From: Nitrosomonas sp. Nm33
Lineage (GTDB): Bacteria > Pseudomonadota > Gammaproteobacteria > Burkholderiales > Nitrosomonadaceae
Direction: 5' to 3'
Assembly (NCBI RefSeq): GCF_900107265.1
Contig: NZ_FNPJ01000003.1
Span: 32,618 to 96,617, forward strand
DNA length: 64,000 bases
A program made the position numbers and the translations under genes. The notes under the pieces were generated by a model. The model was not told where the DNA came from, did no database searches, and was given only the letters and a program-made list of their open reading frames with translations. Within the stretch, counting starts at the first letter, position 1. Each line of letters opens with the position of its first letter. Below, one piece after another: positions 58,881 to 64,000 of this stretch.

Positions 58881-60187
58881 CGATGCAACTTATCAATACG
58901 TACCGGTGTGTATTTTTCTCCATACTCCTTTTTCCCTCCCTAATTCACCCTATCTCTGAAGCGGCAGTGCATCGTAGAGGAGGTGGTTGCACTTCTGTCA
59001 TCAAGGTCAATAAATTCTTAATTTATCGAATATCGCTAACTTGGCCACTGCTTAGGATAAAATTTAGAAGGTCGCCTAGTTCATCTATAATAGCATGAAT
59101 TTATTGACAAAACTTCTTATTGAGCATACCGAGGTTTCTGCTTTTGCCGAACTGCCTGCCGCTCTCCGACAGCAGAGGAATGTGCGTGAGTAATCGTACT
59201 ATTAATCAGAACCTGTTGCATGTTCAGATAATGACTACAACCAATGAACAGAAACTTCCAGATCTCATGTTCTATTTACCCGATGGCTGTGGTAACAATC
59301 ACCTCTGTATATTACTCCGTAAATCCACATTGCTGCTTTTAAAAGATGCCGATATGTTTCAATGGTCTCAATACTCCGGCATAAACTCGCTCTTGAAGCC
59401 GTAATAGTTGATATAAATTCCCTCATTGTTCATCGGTCAATTCTTGCTCTACTCTTCATTCTTACTCAAAATGGACCTGGATTTTGTTGATAATTACGAA
59501 AAGTCAACAGAATCGAAAATGTGATCGATCATCTCAAACCATGCATCAGTTTTTAATTTGTATACGATATTAATTTATATCAGGTGGTAATGCTAACGGA
59601 ATATTTGGATTAAATTTCTAGAATAATGGAAGAAATCATCTTCTATTTGCCTTATTGAAAATTGAATGAGTCACTAATAATACTCATCACTCACTAGGAA
59701 ATGTAATGGTAGAAAAAATTGTTTAAAGTGTGATGAGTAAACTCTGCTAAATCGTTTAGAAAAAACAAACTACTAATATTTGCTGGTGAGTCATGAATAG
59801 TTATCTTGTGTCATCGTTTTGCTCTGTTTGATTTAAATATTTTGTGAAGATAGATGAAATTGTGAATTTGAGAATAGCGTTAGGTATTATTACTCATTAT
59901 TAATTAGTTTTGCACTATAAAATGTTTAAACAAAAGATATGAAAGACTTGCACATTGCCAATCCTAAATATTCGCTGTCTAGAAATATTAATTTTTCTAC
60001 TAAAAATGAAGCAATTTTTTTACAGGATCTTGGAATTACATTGATAAAGTTAAATACGATTCCCTGTTATTAATCAATAAGGCAAATTTTGAATTCTAAT
60101 AAATACGATGAAAGTGTTGAAGATTTCAAGCTTCACTTTATACCAATAGGTAATCTAAATAAGGTGAATTTCTCAGTTTTACACTCT

Positions 60188-60898
60188 ATGTATACTACAT
60201 CTGGAATCATAGACCAGGAACAATTCCTAGTTGAGTTTACGCCACTAGTAAAACGTATTGCGCGCCATATGATGGTTAAGCTGCCTCCCAGCGTAGAAGT
60301 AGATGATCTAATTCAGGCTGGTATGATTCGCTTGCTAGATGCAATAAATCGTTATGAAGGATCGTATGGACGTCAATTTGAAAGTTATGCAGCGCAGCGT
60401 ATCCGTGGATCAATTTTAGACGAATTGCGTGAGTCTGACTGGTTACCTCGTAGTCTTCGTAAGAAGATGCGCCAGATTGAAGTAACTATGAGAGCGCTGG
60501 AGCAGCGTTTGGGTTGTCCTCCAAGTGAGCAGGAGTTAGCAACTGAATTAAATATGACTCTTGATGAGTATCACGAAGCTTTGCAGGAAGTGTGTGGTGG
60601 CCAATTGATTTATTATGAAGATTTTCAGGAGGAAGATGAAGGTCATTTCCTAGATCGATTATGTTCTGACTTTGATAATGAGCCACTGGAAATCTTATTG
60701 GATAAAAAATTGCGGCAGTCACTGGTTACAGCAATTGAAAATTTGCCGCCAAAGGAAAAAATGGTAATGGGCATGCATTATGAGCAGGAGATGAATTTGC
60801 GGGAAATAGGGGAGGTGCTTGGGGTTAGTGAATCACGAGTATGCCAAATACATACTCAGGCGATAGCGCGTCTTCGCCTACAATTGAGAAGCTTGTGA
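60188..60898 (+). CDS. fliA: RNA polymerase sigma-28 factor FliA
   Basis: 236 aa from ATG 60188 (MYTTSGIIDQEQFLVEFTPLVKRIARHMMVKLPPSVEVDDLIQAGMIRLLDAINRYEGSYG), the usual FliA start and length. A TTG at 60089 would add 33 residues of no known match. Region 2 is as above, region 3 is DELRESDWLPRSLRKKMRQIE, and region 4 is LPPKEKMVMGMHYEQEMNLREIGEVLGVSESRVCQIHTQA. It directs flagellar and chemotaxis promoters. No flagellar gene neighbours it here; both sides are decayed IS DNA. Confidence 0.93.
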   Translation: MYTTSGIIDQEQFLVEFTPLVKRIARHMMVKLPPSVEVDDLIQAGMIRLLDAINRYEGSYGRQFESYAAQRIRGSILDELRESDWLPRSLRKKMRQIEVTMRALEQRLGCPPSEQELATELNMTLDEYHEALQEVCGGQLIYYEDFQEEDEGHFLDRLCSDFDNEPLEILLDKKLRQSLVTAIENLPPKEKMVMGMHYEQEMNLREIGEVLGVSESRVCQIHTQAIARLRLQLRSL

Positions 60899-61361
60899 AT
60901 CTATTAAGTTGATCAGGGCAGCTTTGAAGTTCTTGAGGAACATATGCAACATATTCGCGCGTGATAGAAGCAACCTTGGTTGATTTGGAGAAATAGCCTG
61001 ATTTTTTGATTAAATACCGATATGGTTTTTTTGCTCATCGTGCGATTGGTGGTAGATTGGTGGTAGTTAGAGATAACCTCCTATTCAGCTAATCAACATC
61101 ATTCCTATAAGTTAGTGTTGGTAAGACTTACGATGATCTATCCCCTGCGAACATTCTATTTTGCTATTCGCTGCATTCTGGGTTTGATGTGAGGAGTACT
61201 AACCCAAGAGCTTTCACGCCAAAAAAGAAGCAACACATTGTGTTTAATTTCATTTCTATTTAATAAATTGCACCCACCATTTCACTTATAAAAAAGAAAT
61301 AAAATTATTACTAAAATTTTGGGCGATCTCCTGGATTTTATCCTAAACACTAAGTCTGCGA

Positions 61362-61620
61362 TATTCGGTAAGCAAAGAATTTATTGGCCTTCACGATAAA
61401 AGTGCAGCCGCTTTGCTAGGTGATAAAGGGTATGATAGCGATGCTTTTGTTCAAAAGCTCACTGAAAAAGGTATTAAACTTGTTACTCCTTTGGGGTAAT
61501 CGAGTTATTCCAAAAAATTGTGATTGGTTTGTATATAAAGAACCATTGAGTATTTCTTCAATAAAATTAAACATTACAGAAGAATATTTTTTTGGTATGA
61601 AAACTAATCTGAAATACTAA
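61362..61620 (+). pseudogene. IS5-family transposase fragment
   Basis: One frame reads EFIGLHDKSAAALLGDKGYD then SDAFVQKLTEKGIKLVTP; after a frameshift the next frame reads GNRVIPKNCDWFVYKEP. The LLGDKGYDSD.FV..L...G block and the following DW..YKER-like tail are the C-terminal DDE domain of IS5-group (IS427/IS1031-like) transposases. Both ends of the IS are lost. Confidence 0.75.
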
Positions 61621-61689
61621 AATCATAGGAATTTATACGGTTTGCATCAACATTGATCTGGCTTCGTTAAAATGTTAACAGAACATATC

Positions 61690-62126
61690 ATATACTTTGA
61701 TCTACAATTCCAACTCTTCTGCCTGTCGACTCGGTTTTTTGAGATGATCATTAACTCGTTCTAGTAAATGCGCATTGCTCCTGGCAAACTGTTTACCGCA
61801 GTTTCCAGAATACCACATCTGTTAAATAGTTGAATAGAAGCCATGTAGGATAACAATAACGAACACAGAAAACAGGTCATGTATCTGATTTCCTTATGTG
61901 GTTATGGCTTTGATGAAGCTCTGTCCGACACGATGTGCCGACAGGATCGCTTGTTGCTTAACATTTTTGATTGGTGCAAAATGCATAATCATGCTTGCTA
62001 GTTTCTTCACGTAAGATTTGACAAATTGGGTGATACCAGCTTGTTGACAAGGTATCCAAATTCACTAGCTTATGCCCAGTTTTGTTAGTTACTGCATGCT
62101 TCTATGCCTATTGTTATAATCTTCAT
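61690..62126 (-). pseudogene. IS110-family transposase fragment
   Basis: On the minus strand the frame opens MKIITIGIEA and, across stops and shifts, reads KNVKQQAILSAHRVGQSFIK, then LLERVNDHLKKPSRQAEELE. These match the IS110 N-terminal DEDD start and the VEQQAILALHRVRQGFIK / LLERLYDHLKELDRQVEELE blocks that follow it. The C-terminal Tnp_20 part is absent. Confidence 0.7.
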
Positions 62127-62393
62127 GCTAATTCCTGTCTCTGGTTTGGCTGTTTAGTCATTGCTTTAGCACTATGATGCTGTTTAGGGTAAAGAGGAGC
62201 TCATTCCCTCACAACAATATTAAAATTAAAACTACCTGACAAATAAAAAACGCTGTTATATACTGATATATTATGAAGCACTCGTTTCTGTTAGAAATAG
62301 CAATATCGTTTCCGAGTGTAATAAATTCATTGCTACAGTTAGATTCTAAAAAAAACGATTTGCTATCATTAAATTCAATAAAAGGAGTCAAAA

Positions 62394-62660
62394 ATGAATA
62401 AATTTATTATTTCTGCTTTCATTTCTGTGTTGATATTGGGCTCTACCGCTGTCTTTGCTAGTGGAAATAAGGAATCCGCATTAACACCTATTAGAGCGCA
62501 AGATCTATTGAACTTGATGTCTTGTAAAGACAAAAAAGCGAATGAGCAAGTTAAAGATCGTGTAAATGGAACTAAGGTTACATGTGGTGAGGTAACGAAA
62601 AAAACTGCAAGTGCGGTAAGTGCGAATTCTAAGGCATCTTCTTCAGGTGGCGGATACTAA
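62394..62660 (+). CDS. Small secreted protein of unknown function
   Basis: 88 aa with an excellent ribosome binding site (AAAGGAG). Signal peptide MNKFIISAFISVLILGSTAVFA, then a polar mature part of about 66 residues with two cysteines (MSCKDKK, VTCGEV) that could form one disulfide, ending in a Ser/Gly-rich tail (SSSGGGY). The cysteine spacing loosely recalls small periplasmic HdeA-like proteins, but this is too weak to assign. It has its own terminator and lies in otherwise decayed DNA. Confidence 0.7.
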   Translation: MNKFIISAFISVLILGSTAVFASGNKESALTPIRAQDLLNLMSCKDKKANEQVKDRVNGTKVTCGEVTKKTASAVSANSKASSSGGGY

Positions 62661-64000
62661 GCATTTGGTCTGCATTTAGTCTTTTTATTGCATTAAGATG
62701 ATCAATAATTTATAGACTAAATGCATTTATACGGAAGATTTAAAATATAAATAGCTCCCTTTTAGCGTGAATATAATTTTTCTAGCTATTTCATGGCTAA
62801 CATGAAGACTATATTTTCCCTAAAATAAAGGATAGAGGTAAAGATTAATAATAAGCTATTAGTTTTAAGTGACAAAATAATTCAAATAGAAGGATATGGG
62901 CCTATATTATTAAAGATGTAGCCCATATTCCTTATTTCCTTGTAAGTTCATTTGCTATTTAGATGCGACTAATTAATAATCGTGCGCATCTATAATATAA
63001 CTTGATTGAGGCTAGTGGACTATTCCCGAGACATTATTTTTATATTTTTATATATGAATTTCAAATATTTGGGCGAATAGAGAGATCTTGAAGATGTGCT
63101 GTAGCACTTAATTGATCGCCAGAAAATCAAGTAACTTTGTCAAATCTATACATAGATGCGGAGTCGAAAGGTAAAGTTTTAGAAGGGTATACTGTATCTG
63201 TTAAGTGCCTGATAAAGCGGAAGTCAAATCTTTCAAGATTGAGTCAAAACCTGGAGTGCCCTCTATCCTCATAAGTTATCATACTCTTCTGAAGCTAAGC
63301 TTATACTACTCGAACGCATTAGTTTCGGGCAGCACCATGGTATCTGGAAGTGTCTCTGGAATCGCAAATGTTTATTCCTGCTATGTACGATAAGCTTCTG
63401 CTTTCCTTGTTTCTAGTATCGGGCGCACACTCAGTGATAAGGAAATTGTCGGTACGTTTTTATAAAAAAATATTCATGCTCTCGTATCGGTAAGGTGTTT
63501 ATCCAGAGCAATCAATAAAATACAAATCAAAAACAAAGCCTGGCGTGTTTATTAACCCCTGTGACATATAGCGCCATCAGCAAAACTACAGATACTTTTT
63601 TCATAAAAAATCAGCGCTTTTGACTTTTTCATTTTCAATATTTACGACAATTATGAACAGTAACCATAAAGCTGTTTAATAACCCTTTGAATGAAATGAC
63701 TCCTTTCGTACAAAATATTCTCTAATTGCTTTAGGCTTAAAAGAATAATTGACACTGATTTCCCTATTGAGAAGGTTTTTTAGTTGTAAGAATATTTGTC
63801 AGGGCAATCTTGTTTTAATTATTGAGTCCTAAATGTCAAGGCTAAAATTAAAACATGACATCTTTCTTGGGTTATTTTTCATTCGCCCAAACTATTGAAG
63901 CAGTAATAGATTTTATTTTTTGCTGAAATCCCCTGCTATAAATATGGAAAAACTACTTGACTAAAATGATGAAGGTGACTAGCCTGTAGAGTGTAGCCAG
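62661..64000. other. AT-rich right end without recognisable genes
   Basis: Beyond the hairpin at 62671-62725 there is a second hairpin, AAGGATATGGGC (62890-62901) with GCCCATATTCCTT (62921-62933, one bulged T). Short frames near 63140-63560 are interrupted and give no family. Nothing else could be supported. Confidence 0.5.
62671..62725 (+). terminator. Hairpin after the small secreted protein
   Basis: TGCATTTAGTCT (62671-62682) pairs perfectly with AGACTAAATGCA (62714-62725), with a 31-nt loop. A near copy of the left arm (GCATTTGGTCT) lies just upstream. The loop is long for a classical terminator. Confidence 0.45.

Larger units (their letters stand above)
58220..60187. other. AT-rich decayed region between tRNA-Thr and fliA
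   Basis: About 2 kb. It contains a terminator hairpin after the tRNA, a broken minus-strand transposase (58390-58880) and, at 59100-59520, fragments with many stops that may be further transposase debris. The 59520-60070 part is AT-rich with a 44-codon frame starting at 59940 (MKDLHIANPKYSLS) of no evident family. Confidence 0.5.
60899..62393. other. IS-remnant region after fliA
   Basis: 1.5 kb with an IS5-type fragment (61362-61620) and an IS110-type fragment (61690-62126). A short tandem ATTGGTGGTAG repeat lies near 61055-61080. No intact gene. Confidence 0.6.

Noticed and set aside
59120..59404. 94-codon plus-strand frame after the broken transposase
   Set aside because: No ribosome binding site, no family, inside a decayed stretch; other frames look equally plausible as debris.
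63205..63393. 62-codon frame at the right end
   Set aside because: Non-ATG start without a ribosome binding site; neighbouring frames are interrupted; no recognisable protein.

Overview
The window looks like the chromosome of a betaproteobacterium of the Nitrosomonas group (ammonia oxidisers). This is judged from gene order and protein style, not from a database search. Indicators are the order hfq-hflX-hflK-hflC-DUF2065-hisZ-purA, the order petABC-sspA-sspB, the run ilvB-ilvH-ilvC-psd-pssA-leuA, and a periplasmic di-haem cytochrome c peroxidase. Base composition is moderate over most of the window and becomes clearly AT-rich after about 58 kb.

Layout. 0-3.1 kb: end of a type IV pilus assembly operon (pilO partial, pilP, pilQ). 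3.1-4.4 kb, minus strand: trmL and comF. 4.4-9.0 kb: biotin operon bioB-bioF-bioH-bioC-bioD, with no bioA in the window. 9.2-13.0 kb: prolyl iminopeptidase, patatin-like phospholipase, TerC-type membrane protein and a universal stress protein. 13.3-15.7 kb: a GAF-fused GspE/PilB-type ATPase. 15.7-17.6 kb: a REP/RAYT repeat island with one intact and one internally deleted transposase copy, beside the type IV pilin gene pilA (minus strand). 18.3-28.0 kb: glnE, yhdP, a nitrilase-family amidase and tldD. 28.4-35.8 kb: branched-chain amino acid genes, phospholipid genes psd and pssA (with a MITE-like insertion between them), leuA and a TlpA-like thioredoxin. 35.8-38.1 kb, minus strand: a lytic transglycosylase and proS. 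38.3-42.3 kb: rppH, cytochrome c peroxidase, ilvA. 42.5-48.9 kb: the hfq-to-purA block. 49.2-53.6 kb: a secreted cysteine-rich protein, a gene-poor stretch with a decayed ORF, then secA. 54.4-58.2 kb: cytochrome bc1 complex, sspAB and tRNA-Thr. 58.2-64 kb: a decayed AT-rich region holding fliA, one small secreted protein and fragments of several IS families.

How the genes work together. PilO/P/Q form the alignment complex and outer-membrane secretin of a type IV pilus. PilA is the fibre subunit, and the GAF-ATPase may power the same or a related machine. The bio operon covers pimeloyl-ACP entry (BioC, BioH) and ring assembly (BioF, BioD, BioB). IlvB/H/C, IlvA and LeuA make isoleucine, valine and leucine precursors. 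PetABC is respiratory complex III. HflK/C control the FtsH protease and SspB delivers substrates to ClpXP.

The least explained signals are these. (1) Three intergenic elements (8981-9186, 10273-10450, 15711-15857) have self-complementary ends that differ between elements, but related cores. (2) A RAYT unit is duplicated with an in-frame loss of 39 codons. (3) A 110-bp MITE-like element has 18-bp inverted repeats and a 5-bp direct repeat. (4) There is a possible leucine-rich leader ORF and hairpin ahead of leuA. (5) A perfect dyad and 9-bp tandem repeats lie ahead of ilvB. (6) There are several unassigned small ORFs with good ribosome binding sites. No clearly new multi-gene system was found.
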